Positions 1 to 6,748 of a stretch of DNA of 16,076 bases are shown here, in pieces; the first letter of the stretch is position 1; each line of letters opens with the position of its first letter. Source of the stretch: an uncultured Bacteroides sp. (GTDB lineage: Bacteria > Bacteroidota > Bacteroidia > Bacteroidales > Bacteroidaceae); assembly GCF_900547205.1 (NCBI RefSeq), contig NZ_URFY01000072.1, positions 1 through 16,076 on the forward strand, given 5' to 3'. The translations under genes and the position numbers were made by a program. A model generated the notes under the pieces. The model saw nothing but the letters and a program-made list of their open reading frames with translations, was not told the DNA's origin and did not search any database.

Positions 1-1
1 C

Positions 2-115
2 AAGAACAAACTTCTGAGAATTATCGTTGCATTGGTAAAAAAGAAAGTGAAATATGACCCTGAAACATACAAATTTTACAGGAATCGACTGGAAAAACAG
101 TTTGCACCTGGATAA
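2..115 (+). CDS. C-terminal end of an IS110-type transposase (partial, cut by window edge)
   Basis: An open frame enters from the left edge and ends at TAA 113-115, giving 37 residues. They begin KNKLLRIIVALVKKK and finish NRLEKQFAPG. A basic, leucine-rich tail of the form 'NKLLRIIxALVKK' is what I associate with the C-terminus of IS110/IS116/IS902 (Transposase_20) enzymes in Bacteroides, which catalyse IS recombination with a RuvC-like plus serine active site. None of the catalytic residues are in view, so the family call rests on the tail alone. The element is transcribed rightward and its 3' end should lie in the following 100-200 bases. I cannot place that end because IS110 elements lack clear inverted repeats. 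Confidence 0.5.
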   Translation, partial: KNKLLRIIVALVKKKVKYDPETYKFYRNRLEKQFAPG

Positions 116-494
116 AGCAAAAAAATCTAAAATTATTTGGATTTTAGTATAGAATACGTGAGACTTGTCTGCCTGTTCATCGAAACTGGGGCATCGCCAA
201 ACGCCTTTCAAGTATGAACGAGAAGAAACAATACTCTCACGCCATTTGATATATGAATACAGTATAGCCTGCATTAACATATACAAAATAGAATGAGCGT
301 CATATTGCCTCCGTCCTCTTGATTAAAATTTGGCGAATTTCAGTTTCGGGACAAAGCAAAAACGCTTTCTTATGTCTGTTAAAGCACAATTTGTGTATTA
401 ACAATTGCAAAGATACATTTTTTCTTCAATATGACGCTCTGATGAGAGTATTATTTCTTCTTAGAAAGTTCTTTTATCGAAAAAAGGAAGCATA

Positions 495-643
495 TATTAT
501 AAAAAGGGATAATAATAAATTGTGGGGTTATTTGTTTATCCCTTCTTGAAATTTACCGGATTTCCTGACAAGGATAAAAGCTAACCACTTTCATTATTCA
601 ATATAATATTGAGCAACTTACGCTACTACAGCCTGCAAAGATA
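495..643 (-). ncRNA. Candidate small RNA or leader-peptide transcript
   Basis: On the minus strand a perfect -7 box (TATCTTTG, plus 636-643) has an ATTG 18 bp upstream (662-665) as a weak -33 box, predicting a start near 630. About 100 bases on there is a perfect 9-bp inverted repeat, AAGGGATAA (544-536) and TTATCCCTT (512-504), with a 23-base loop, followed by TTTATAAT: a good intrinsic terminator. The transcript would be about 130 nt. It contains a 13-codon frame at 594-553 (MKVVSFYPCQEIR, then TAA). No minus-strand gene follows before the IS remnant, so this reads as a free-standing small RNA, or as a leader whose downstream gene was lost. Inferred from promoter and terminator geometry only. 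Confidence 0.35.
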
Positions 644-676
644 AGAATTATTTTCCACAAACAATATTTTTTGGGG

Positions 677-724
677 AAGGAGGTTGATATAGGAAAAAAC
701 AAACTACCTTCAACCTCTTTTATA
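677..724 (+). terminator. Plus-strand terminator-like hairpin
   Basis: GAGGTTGA (680-687) pairs perfectly with TCAACCTC (710-717) across a 22-base loop, and the second arm runs into TTTTATAAA. It would end rightward transcription coming from the IS side. The loop is long for an efficient terminator. Confidence 0.4.
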
Positions 725-824
725 AAGTAAGTAACAAAAAAGATGCGAAAACAAAGTATAAGTCTGTCAGAAATCCCCTTTTTATGTCTGCAACATTTAC
801 TAAAGCTCTGCGCTTAATAGTAAA

Positions 825-890
825 TTCACCGTTGGGCAACGGTGAAATCGTCGTTGGGCAACGGTGAATTCATGGTTGCCCAACGACGAT
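825..890. repeat. Compact cluster of direct and inverted repeats
   Basis: Two adjacent palindromes share one core. The first (825-846) is TTCACCGTT-GGGC-AACGGTGAA, a perfect 9-bp stem with a 4-base loop. The second (847-890) has 16-bp perfect arms: 847-862, which contains CGTTGGGCAAC, and 875-890, its complement. Its 12-base loop is centred on the self-complementary TGAATTCA, so nearly all 44 bases can pair. The 16-mer GTTGGGCAACGGTGAA occurs twice in direct orientation (831-846 and 854-869). It is much richer in G+C than its surroundings. It could be a dispersed REP-like element, a protein-binding site or an RNA structure. It lies beyond the HU-related gene's terminator. Confidence 0.8.
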
Positions 891-910
891 TAGAGATATT
901 TTAGGTCGAA

Positions 911-957
911 ATATCAAAAAAAGAGAAAGTTCTCGAAAGAACTTTCTCTATCAAAAA
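911..957 (-). terminator. Intrinsic terminator of the HU-related gene
   Basis: A perfect 11-bp stem, AGAGAAAGTTC (922-932) with GAACTTTCTCT (939-949), encloses the 6-base loop TCGAAA. On the minus strand it is followed by a run of T. It starts 27 bases after the HU-related gene's stop codon. A-rich flanks on both sides mean it could also act on rightward transcription. Confidence 0.85.
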
Positions 958-975
958 AACATATTTTAGTAAGAA

Positions 976-1455
976 TTAAGCTGCCGGATCTGGAGTTTCT
1001 CCAGAATCTTCTCCAGAACCACCTTTGTCAGGATTACCATTATTGCCACCATTCATATCTGTCACATTGTCTCCGAATAGTTCTATACTTGCTGAGCCAA
1101 GCATCTCCTTGAACACATTCCCCGGAGTAAAGACTATCTTTCTTCTAATAATGGTATTAGCATTCACATCTTCTACAGTATTTTGACTTTCTGCATTGAT
1201 AGCCGGACGGAAAGAACCGAATTCTCCCAACTTCACAGAAAATCCTTCCTCTATGAAAGATACCATAGTATCTTGCACTCCTTTCATCACAACGTCCACC
1301 AATGCTCGATGGATGCCTGTTCGCTGATTAACTTCGTCACATAACTTGTTATAGCTGATGCTTCCCACTAATACGTTCGCTGCAACGTACTTTTCTACCT
1401 TATTTTCCTTGTCGAAACACAAGGTGATTTTTTTCTTTTTATATCTTATCGCCAT
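976..1455 (-). CDS. HU-related (HU-HIG type) DNA-binding protein
   Basis: 159 residues. This belongs to the Bacteroidetes-specific HU-related family: a divergent HU/IHF fold with an extended N-terminus and a low-complexity tail, presumed to bind or bend DNA. Residues 1-25 are basic (MAIRYKKKK). Residues 30-75 form the dimerising helices (SYNKLCDEVNQRTGIHRALV). The HU signature GFSVKLGEFGSFRP lies near residues 71-84, and IIRRKIVFTPG near 102-112 corresponds to the DNA-contacting arm region. The last 30 residues are Gly/Asn/Asp-rich and end in DPAA, as in relatives. The ATG at 1455 is chosen because MAI-(K/R)-YK is the family's usual start. The gene is monocistronic, with its own promoter at 1513-1544 and terminator at 922-949. 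Members often occur in many copies near surface or accessory loci, and their individual roles are mostly unknown. Confidence 0.85.
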   Translation of the reverse strand: MAIRYKKKKITLCFDKENKVEKYVAANVLVGSISYNKLCDEVNQRTGIHRALVDVVMKGVQDTMVSFIEEGFSVKLGEFGSFRPAINAESQNTVEDVNANTIIRRKIVFTPGNVFKEMLGSASIELFGDNVTDMNGGNNGNPDKGGSGEDSGETPDPAA

Positions 1456-1483
1456 TTTAATGTAGGTTAAAAAGTTTTACAAT

Positions 1484-1510
1484 AAAAAGAAGTCACTCTA
1501 TTGACTTCTT
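1484..1510 (-). promoter_or_regulatory. Hairpin at the 5' end of the HU-related transcript
   Basis: AAGAAGTCA (1487-1495) and TGACTTCTT (1502-1510) form a perfect 9-bp stem with a 6-base loop. Read on the minus strand, the stem is followed by TTTTTATTG, so it has the form of an intrinsic terminator. The upstream -7 box is at 1513-1520, so the predicted transcript would begin within or directly at this hairpin. It may protect the 5' end of the mRNA, attenuate transcription, or end a transcript from further upstream. Confidence 0.5.
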
Positions 1511-1512
1511 TA

Positions 1513-1544
1513 CAAAGGTATAAGGATGCATTGAGATTTCCAAG
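1513..1544 (-). promoter_or_regulatory. Promoter of the HU-related gene
   Basis: On the minus strand, TACCTTTG (plus 1513-1520) matches the Bacteroides -7 consensus TAnnTTTG exactly. CTTG (plus 1541-1544) sits 20 bp upstream as the -33 element. Transcription would start around 1506-1509, leaving a leader of about 50 nt. Confidence 0.6.
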
Positions 1545-1841
1545 TAGGATTAGCGTAATACGTTCTAGTCGGATTTCCCATATTTGACAAGTGATATATG
1601 CGACATAAAATATCATTGCTATGTCATTTAAATATATGTAATATGTTGATTTATATCGTTATAATATAAGTTGGTGTAGTGATAAGATGAGGTTTAAAAA
1701 AACTGCGATTAAGCGTTAAGGGTTTGAAGCTTTTAAAACCGTCTAAAGTATAAAAAAGGTAGTCATGAAAAATAATAAATGTGGAAAATGGGGAAAGCAT
1801 ATTTAACAATCAATAACTTAATCCGTTTGAAAAAATCCAAT
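1521..1841. other. AT-rich intergenic stretch, no gene seen
   Basis: Apart from the -33 element of the HU-related promoter, I see no gene. Two tiny plus-strand frames (one starting at 1688, another at 1765 reading MKNNKCGKWGKHI) have no promoter or terminator that would argue for expression. A 6-bp inverted repeat, GACATA/TATGTC, lies near 1601-1626 and has no assigned role. Confidence 0.5.
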
Positions 1842-1888
1842 AAAAAAGGTGTTTCAATAGTCATATCCTCTATCAAAACACCCATTTT
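1842..1888 (-). terminator. Intrinsic terminator of the regulator-uxaB operon
   Basis: On the minus strand GGTGTTTTGATAG (1882-1870) pairs with CTATTGAAACACC (1860-1848), 13 bp with one non-canonical pair and a 9-base loop, followed by TTTTTTATT. It lies about 35 bases after the uxaB stop codon. Confidence 0.85.
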
Positions 1889-1916
1889 ATAAATTAACCT
1901 GGATGTTCTCTATCTA

Positions 1917-3356
1917 TTACAGAATACTCTTTACTGTTTCCAGCATTCCTTTTTCCTGAATAGAATCCAAATTTGCTTTCACAGCGTCTGTCAATCCTGG
2001 GATTTTATTCAAATCTTCTCCCCAGATAGATTCTGCCGCCAGAACACCTTCGGCAACTTTCTTGGTGCAGCCCGTAGCCCAAAGCTCTTTCAGTAGATTC
2101 ATAATTTCAGGAGCATCATTCGGCACGATTTCAGCACCATCTGCACGCACACCGCCTTTATAATATGTAATGATGGCAGCTAAACCAAGAACTAATCCTT
2201 TAGGAAGTTCGCCTTTGCGTTCCAGATAAGTTTTCAATCCCGGCAGGTCGCGAGTCTCATATTTAGGGAATGAGTTCAGCATGATACTTGTTACTGCATG
2301 GTCTACGAACGGATTATTGAAACGTTCAAGTACATCATTGGCGAATTTCTCCAATTCATCCTTCGGTAAGTTCAATGTTTCCATCAGTTCGTCGAACATC
2401 ACTTTATGGATGTATTTGCCAATTACCTCATGCTGGCAAGCCTCGCGAACAATATTTACGCCAGAAAGGTAAGCTACCGGAGAAAGAACCGTGTGCGGGC
2501 CATTCAGCAGAGTAACCTTACGTTCGTGATAGGGAGCTTCTGAAGGAACAAACAACACATTCAAACCAGCCTTATCAGCCGGGAACTCTTTTGCAACTTC
2601 CTGTGGAGCCTCGATTACCCACAAATGGAAAATTTCAGCCTGTACGACGAGGTTGTCATCATACTGTATTTTTTCTTTGATTGCATCGATATCTTTGCGC
2701 GGGAATCCCGGAACGATGCGGTCCACCAACGTAGCATATACACCGCAAGCTTCTTCAAACCATGTCTTAAATTCATTTCCCAAATTCCACAAATCGATAT
2801 ATTGATAGATTGTTTCTTTCAGTTTATGCCCATTCAGGAAAATAAGTTCGCAAGGGAAGATAATCAAACCTTTCGTTTTATCGCCGTTGAAGGTTTTGAA
2901 ACGGTGATACAGTAATTGGGTCAATTTACCCGGATAAGATGAAGCAGGAGCATCTTCCAGTTTGCAAGTCGGGTCAAAAGCGATACCGGCTTCTGTGGTA
3001 TTCGAAATTACGAAACGCATTTCCGGTTGTTCTGCCAGCTTCATGAATTCGTCGTTTTGAGAATAAGGGTTCAAAGCACGACTGATTACATCAATCATTG
3101 TCAGGCTATTAACCACTTCTCCTTTATCCAGTCCCTGAAGATTAACATGATAAAGATCGTCTTGTGCATTCAGCATATCGACCATACCTTTATCAATCGG
3201 TTGAACCACCACCACACTACTATTAAAGTCGGTTTTCTGATTCATGTTATAAATAATCCAATCTACAAATGCGCGTAAGAAGTTTCCTTCACCAAATTGG
3301 ATAATGCGCTCCGGGCGTTGTGCTTTTGGAGCAGTTTCTTTGTTTAATGCTTTCAT
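1917..3356 (-). CDS. uxaB: Tagaturonate reductase (altronate oxidoreductase)
   Basis: 479 residues, the usual length for UxaB. It reduces D-tagaturonate to D-altronate with NADH in the cytoplasmic galacturonate pathway. It belongs to the polyol-specific long-chain (mannitol/fructuronate) dehydrogenase family. Visible family features are the N-terminal nucleotide-binding start RIIQFGEGNFLRAFVDW (17-33), SNTTEAGIAF near residue 118, IIFPCELIFLNG near 165, and the active-site segment KVTLLNGPHTVLSPVAYLSG near 281-300, where the conserved Lys and 'NG.H' lie. The fructuronate reductase UxuB is a related alternative, but the length, the LNGPHT form and the neighbouring UxaC favour UxaB. It follows the regulator gene by only 26 bases, so the two are very probably cotranscribed. 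Altronate dehydratase and the KDG enzymes are not in the window. Confidence 0.92.
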   Translation of the reverse strand: MKALNKETAPKAQRPERIIQFGEGNFLRAFVDWIIYNMNQKTDFNSSVVVVQPIDKGMVDMLNAQDDLYHVNLQGLDKGEVVNSLTMIDVISRALNPYSQNDEFMKLAEQPEMRFVISNTTEAGIAFDPTCKLEDAPASSYPGKLTQLLYHRFKTFNGDKTKGLIIFPCELIFLNGHKLKETIYQYIDLWNLGNEFKTWFEEACGVYATLVDRIVPGFPRKDIDAIKEKIQYDDNLVVQAEIFHLWVIEAPQEVAKEFPADKAGLNVLFVPSEAPYHERKVTLLNGPHTVLSPVAYLSGVNIVREACQHEVIGKYIHKVMFDELMETLNLPKDELEKFANDVLERFNNPFVDHAVTSIMLNSFPKYETRDLPGLKTYLERKGELPKGLVLGLAAIITYYKGGVRADGAEIVPNDAPEIMNLLKELWATGCTKKVAEGVLAAESIWGEDLNKIPGLTDAVKANLDSIQEKGMLETVKSIL

Positions 3357-3382
3357 GTTAGTTGTAATTTATAAAGTTGATA

Positions 3383-4450
3383 TTATACGAATTCAAAATA
3401 AAAATCAATATTTTCTTTAATCAATATATCTATAGGCATATATTTCACAGGGACAACAGACTTTTTGAATACGACGTGATCGCATAATGCCTTTACTCCG
3501 CAATAGCCTTGCAATTCGGGGCGTTGCCCGATTAAATATTGCACATCACCCGATTTTAGCAATTCTACATTTGCTTTCAGTAAGTCATACCCTATCAATC
3601 CCTTCATGCAGCGTCCTGTACGGCGAAGGTAGTCTCCTAACTGATAGACTCTGGAATTGAATACGGCCCCGAATGTTGCTTTTGGATAGTTCTGAAAAAA
3701 CTCGTCCAATATTTGCTGATTCACCTCCTGATTGGCTTTGTTCAATATTACTTCATGAATTATCAGATTGTTAAATTCTTCAGTAATAAAACTCATAAAC
3801 CCCTCCAATCGGCGCTGCATCTGTATTTCTGCAGGGTTATCTTTGCTATTGCTTAAAAATAGCACCAGCTCCTGCCCTTCTCCCTTCAAATAGTTGTGCA
3901 TTAATATTTTTGCAGCAATATAACCGCTCTTAAAGGAGTCTTGACCGATATATGTCAGTGCATTTGTTTCTTCAATATTGAAATCGACAAAAGCGTAAGC
4001 TATTTCATTTTCGTGCAGATAACCGGTCAAAGCCAATGTCTCTTCCCGAAGATTGGGTGCGATTAATACTGCATCGACCGTCTTTTCTCTGATAGCTTGG
4101 CAAGCTTTCTGATAACTCTCCTTGTCTCCATGATGGTAACACTGAAAATCTACACTCACGTTAAAAGGACGCAATTCCTGCCGTGCACGTTCAATGCCGC
4201 CTACTACAGAATGCCAATAATCGTGCTCTATATAATAAGGTATAAGGCAGATGAAAGAATACTTCTTTTTAGCAGCCAGTCCGATAGCAAACACATTAGG
4301 CTGATAATGAATCTCATCCAGTACTTTTTGTACTTTAGCCTTGCTTTGAGGAGACACGTCACCGCGATTGTGCAATACCCTGTCAACCGTTCCGGCAGAA
4401 ACGCCGGCTATGCGGGCTATGTCTTTAATGGTATAGTTCTGGTCCTCCAT
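3383..4450 (-). CDS. LacI-type regulator of the hexuronate locus
   Basis: 355 residues. The N-terminal LacI helix-turn-helix and hinge lie at residues 6-55 (YTIKDIARIAGVSAGTVDRV, then LHNRGDVS). From about residue 63 (KKYSFICLIPYYIEHDYW) a periplasmic-binding-protein-like sensor domain of the ribose-binding (Peripla_BP_4) kind follows, so the effector is probably a sugar acid or pathway intermediate bound in the cytoplasm. The ATG at 4450 is chosen because MEDQNYTIKDIA places the HTH at the usual distance from the start. It heads the operon with uxaB and diverges from uxaC; the shared gap holds both promoters and a palindrome, so it likely controls both and itself. The ligand is inferred from context. 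Confidence 0.88.
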   Translation of the reverse strand: MEDQNYTIKDIARIAGVSAGTVDRVLHNRGDVSPQSKAKVQKVLDEIHYQPNVFAIGLAAKKKYSFICLIPYYIEHDYWHSVVGGIERARQELRPFNVSVDFQCYHHGDKESYQKACQAIREKTVDAVLIAPNLREETLALTGYLHENEIAYAFVDFNIEETNALTYIGQDSFKSGYIAAKILMHNYLKGEGQELVLFLSNSKDNPAEIQMQRRLEGFMSFITEEFNNLIIHEVILNKANQEVNQQILDEFFQNYPKATFGAVFNSRVYQLGDYLRRTGRCMKGLIGYDLLKANVELLKSGDVQYLIGQRPELQGYCGVKALCDHVVFKKSVVPVKYMPIDILIKENIDFYFEFV

Positions 4451-4484
4451 AGTGCTAAAACTTAAATATTATAAATAATCGCTG

Positions 4485-4515
4485 CAAATATACGAATTAT
4501 TTTGTTACTCCAAGT
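4485..4515 (-). promoter_or_regulatory. Promoter of the regulator-uxaB operon
   Basis: On the minus strand TATATTTG (plus 4485-4492) is an exact TAnnTTTG -7 box, and CTTG (plus 4512-4515) stands 19 bp upstream. It overlaps the divergent uxaC promoter, so one bound regulator could affect both directions. Confidence 0.6.
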
Positions 4516-4532
4516 AAATTTTCTATTTTTGT
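4502..4532 (+). promoter_or_regulatory. Promoter of uxaC
   Basis: TTTG (4502-4505) and TATTTTTG (4525-4532) are exact matches to the Bacteroides -33 and -7 elements, with a 19-bp spacer. The start site would be near 4538-4541, giving a leader of about 110 nt. That leader contains a loose nested dyad, ACCTAT...ATAGGT (4569-4600). Confidence 0.7.
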
Positions 4533-4539
4533 GTTCGAT

Positions 4540-4548
4540 AACGGTTAA
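4540..4548. promoter_or_regulatory. Candidate operator for the LacI-type regulator
   Basis: TAACGGTTA is a perfect 9-bp palindrome around a central G, placed at the predicted uxaC start site, where a repressor would block transcription. It is shorter than a typical LacI-family operator and the flanks do not extend the symmetry. The assignment rests on position. Confidence 0.35.
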
Positions 4549-4648
4549 TAAAACTAAAACGAGATTTACACCTATTGGCTTTATAATCAATACTATATAG
4601 GTATAAATGTAGAAAGTAATAATTTTATATACTAAAAACACAGTAATA

Positions 4649-6055
4649 ATGAAGAACTTCATGGACGAAAACTTCTTGTTGCAGACTGAAACTGCTCAGA
4701 AGTTGTATCACGATCATGCGGCTAAAATGCCGATCATCGACTATCACTGTCACCTAATTCCTCAAATGGTAGCTGACGACTACAAGTTTAAATCGCTGAC
4801 TGAAATCTGGTTGGGCGGCGACCACTACAAATGGCGTGCTATGCGTACAAACGGGGTAGACGAGCGTTTTTGTACGGGAAAAGACACCACAGATTGGGAA
4901 AAATTCGAGAAATGGGCCGAAACCGTTCCTTACACATTCCGCAATCCGTTGTATCACTGGACTCACCTGGAACTAAAGACAGCTTTCGGCATCGACAAGA
5001 TTCTGAATCCGTCTACTGCCCGTGAGATTTACGACGAATGTAACGAGAAGCTTGCTCAACCTGAGTATTCTGCCCGCGGAATGATGCGTCGTTATCATGT
5101 AGAAACTGTCTGCACTACAGATGATCCAATCGACTCACTGGAATACCACATTAAAACACGTGAAAGCGGATTTGAAATTAAGATGTTACCGACTTGGCGT
5201 CCTGACAAAGCAATGGCTGTAGAAGTGCCTGCTGATTTCCGCGCTTATGTAGAAAAATTGTCTGAAGTAAGTGGCGTTACAATCTCCACTTTCGATGATT
5301 TGATTGTCGCTTTGCGCAAACGCCATGATTTCTTTGCAAAACAAGGCTGTCGCCTGTCCGACCATGGTATCGAAGAATTTTATGCAGAAGACTATATGGA
5401 TGCCGAAATCAAAGCTATATTTAATAAGGTATATGGTGGTGCTGAATTGACGAAGGAAGAAGTACTGAAATTCAAATCAGCAATGCTTGTAATCTTCGGA
5501 GAGATGGATTGGGAAAAAGGATGGACTCAACAATTCCATTACGGCGCTATCCGCAACAATAACACGAAGATGTTTAAGTTGCTCGGTCCTGATACTGGTT
5601 TCGATTCTATCGGCGAATTTACGACAGCTAAGGCAATGGCTAAATTCCTCGACCGTTTAAACACGAACGGTAAACTGACCAAGACAATCCTTTATAACCT
5701 GAATCCTTGTGCCAACGAAGTGATTGCTACGATGCTGGGTAACTTCCAGGATGGTTCTATTGCCGGTAAAATCCAGTTCGGTTCCGGTTGGTGGTTCCTC
5801 GATCAGAAAGATGGTATGGAAAAACAGATGAACGCTCTATCCGTACTCGGTCTTTTAAGTCGATTTGTAGGAATGCTTACTGACTCACGTTCATTCCTCT
5901 CCTATCCGCGCCACGAATATTTCCGTCGCACTTTATGTAATCTGGTAGGTCGGGATGTAGAGAATGGCGAAATTCCGGCATCAGAAATGGAACGTGTTAA
6001 TCAGATGATTGAAGATATCAGCTATAATAACGCAAAGAACTTCTTCAAATTCTAA
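4649..6055 (+). CDS. uxaC: Uronate isomerase (glucuronate isomerase)
   Basis: 468 residues, full family length. It interconverts D-glucuronate and D-fructuronate, and D-galacturonate and D-tagaturonate, the first cytoplasmic step of hexuronate use. It belongs to the amidohydrolase superfamily. Seen directly: the HxH metal-site motif IIDYHCHLIPQ with His33 and His35; WLGGDHYKWRAMR near 55-67; HYGAIRNNNTKMFKLLGPDTG near 298-318; FGSGWWFLDQ near 377-386; and the C-terminal LTDSRSFLSYPRHEYFRR. ATG 4649 gives MKNFMDENFLLQTE; a second ATG at 4661 would only drop four residues. It is divergent from the regulator-uxaB operon and monocistronic, with a terminator at 6073-6127. Its product from galacturonate is the substrate of the neighbouring UxaB. 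Confidence 0.95.
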   Translation: MKNFMDENFLLQTETAQKLYHDHAAKMPIIDYHCHLIPQMVADDYKFKSLTEIWLGGDHYKWRAMRTNGVDERFCTGKDTTDWEKFEKWAETVPYTFRNPLYHWTHLELKTAFGIDKILNPSTAREIYDECNEKLAQPEYSARGMMRRYHVETVCTTDDPIDSLEYHIKTRESGFEIKMLPTWRPDKAMAVEVPADFRAYVEKLSEVSGVTISTFDDLIVALRKRHDFFAKQGCRLSDHGIEEFYAEDYMDAEIKAIFNKVYGGAELTKEEVLKFKSAMLVIFGEMDWEKGWTQQFHYGAIRNNNTKMFKLLGPDTGFDSIGEFTTAKAMAKFLDRLNTNGKLTKTILYNLNPCANEVIATMLGNFQDGSIAGKIQFGSGWWFLDQKDGMEKQMNALSVLGLLSRFVGMLTDSRSFLSYPRHEYFRRTLCNLVGRDVENGEIPASEMERVNQMIEDISYNNAKNFFKF

Positions 6056-6072
6056 CAGATAAAGTATACTAA

Positions 6073-6127
6073 TAAAAAAATGCCGCTGCCAAAGTTGAAT
6101 GCAACTTATAGCAGCGGTATTTTTTTA
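6073..6127. terminator. Bidirectional terminator between convergent genes
   Basis: GCCGCTGC and GCAGCGGT form the outer stem, with an inner AAGTTG/CAACTT hairpin in the loop. A run of A precedes and a run of T follows, so both strands carry stem plus T tract. It lies 18 bases past the uxaC stop and 9 bases past the flavin reductase stop (6136) on the other strand, serving both. Confidence 0.9.
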
Positions 6128-6135
6128 TTTCTCTA

Positions 6136-6696
6136 TTATTTCAGTTGTTTCCCGTCCGAAAAAGCATTTCCTACCTTCTCGCAAATCTTCAAATAATCGT
6201 TGTTGAATGGATCGAAAATTATAGGAGATACTTTGGATGCATCAACTTTGCCATTCTCATCAAGTACACGTTCATCAACGCTTACGTTTACAATCTCACC
6301 ACGAAGGATGCAAGTATCCGGATTATAATCCTTCAATTTACATTCCACGGCAACAGATAATTCGTCAATCAAAGGAGCATCTACAAACTCTGATTTCGTA
6401 GCATGAAATCCGGCTTTAGCAAATTTGTCGGGTACCTTGTTGCCAGACACGATACCTACATAGTCACAAGCTACGACTTGTCCCACCTCGGCCATGCTCA
6501 CAGTGAAGGCTCCACGTTTCAAAATGTTCTCGACCGTCTTATGCCCCGCACTAAGACACATACTGATTTCGCTCATTTCGCTAATTCCACCCCAAGCTGC
6601 ATTCATGGCATCGGGAGTGCCATCCTCGCCATAAGTGGCTATGATAAATACAGGCTGTGGATAAGTTAAGGGTTTTGCCCCAAAATTCTTTCTCAT
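6136..6696 (-). CDS. Flavin reductase-like (split-barrel FMN-binding) protein
   Basis: 186 residues. The fold of flavin reductase-like domain proteins is recognisable from MRKNFGAKPLTYPQPVFIIA at the start and NAAWGGISEMSE near residues 32-43. SAGHKTVENILKRGAFTVSM near 49-68 is the family's flavin-contacting region, and NKVPDKFAKAGF near 86-97 follows. Members bind FMN, and some reduce free flavin with NAD(P)H in the cytoplasm; the substrate of this branch is not established. No signal peptide. It is the last gene of a minus-strand operon, 52 bases after an exported DUF1893 protein, and could supply reduced flavin or work independently. Confidence 0.85.
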   Translation of the reverse strand: MRKNFGAKPLTYPQPVFIIATYGEDGTPDAMNAAWGGISEMSEISMCLSAGHKTVENILKRGAFTVSMAEVGQVVACDYVGIVSGNKVPDKFAKAGFHATKSEFVDAPLIDELSVAVECKLKDYNPDTCILRGEIVNVSVDERVLDENGKVDASKVSPIIFDPFNNDYLKICEKVGNAFSDGKQLK

Positions 6697-6748
6697 CTTA
6701 TTCTATTTTTTTGTTACTAATAAAGTATATGGTTCATCAACAGTTCTG

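Larger units (their letters stand above)
116..975. other. 860-bp gene-poor stretch
   Basis: I find no convincing protein gene here. An open frame at 319-549 (plus) lacks protein-like composition and overlaps a hairpin, so I do not call it. The stretch contains the likely end of the left IS, a stray Bacteroides -7-like sequence on the minus strand at 408-415 (TATCTTTG, no -33 partner), a candidate small transcription unit at 495-643, a plus-strand terminator-like hairpin at 677-724, a palindrome cluster at 825-890, and the terminator of the HU-related gene at 911-957. The last four are listed separately. Confidence 0.6.

Noticed and set aside
439..480. CTGATGAG followed by GAAA, like a hammerhead ribozyme core
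   Set aside because: The bases between the two cores cannot form stem II, and no stems I or III could be found around them.
319..549. 76-codon plus-strand open frame
   Set aside because: Composition is not protein-like, no promoter precedes it, and its 3' part overlaps the minus-strand terminator hairpin.
825..890. Possible CRISPR array from repeated GTTGGGCAAC units
   Set aside because: Only two direct copies and no spacers of constant size; the structure is palindromic instead.
1688..1806. Tiny plus-strand frames (10 and 13 codons)
   Set aside because: No promoter, terminator or conserved feature supports expression.
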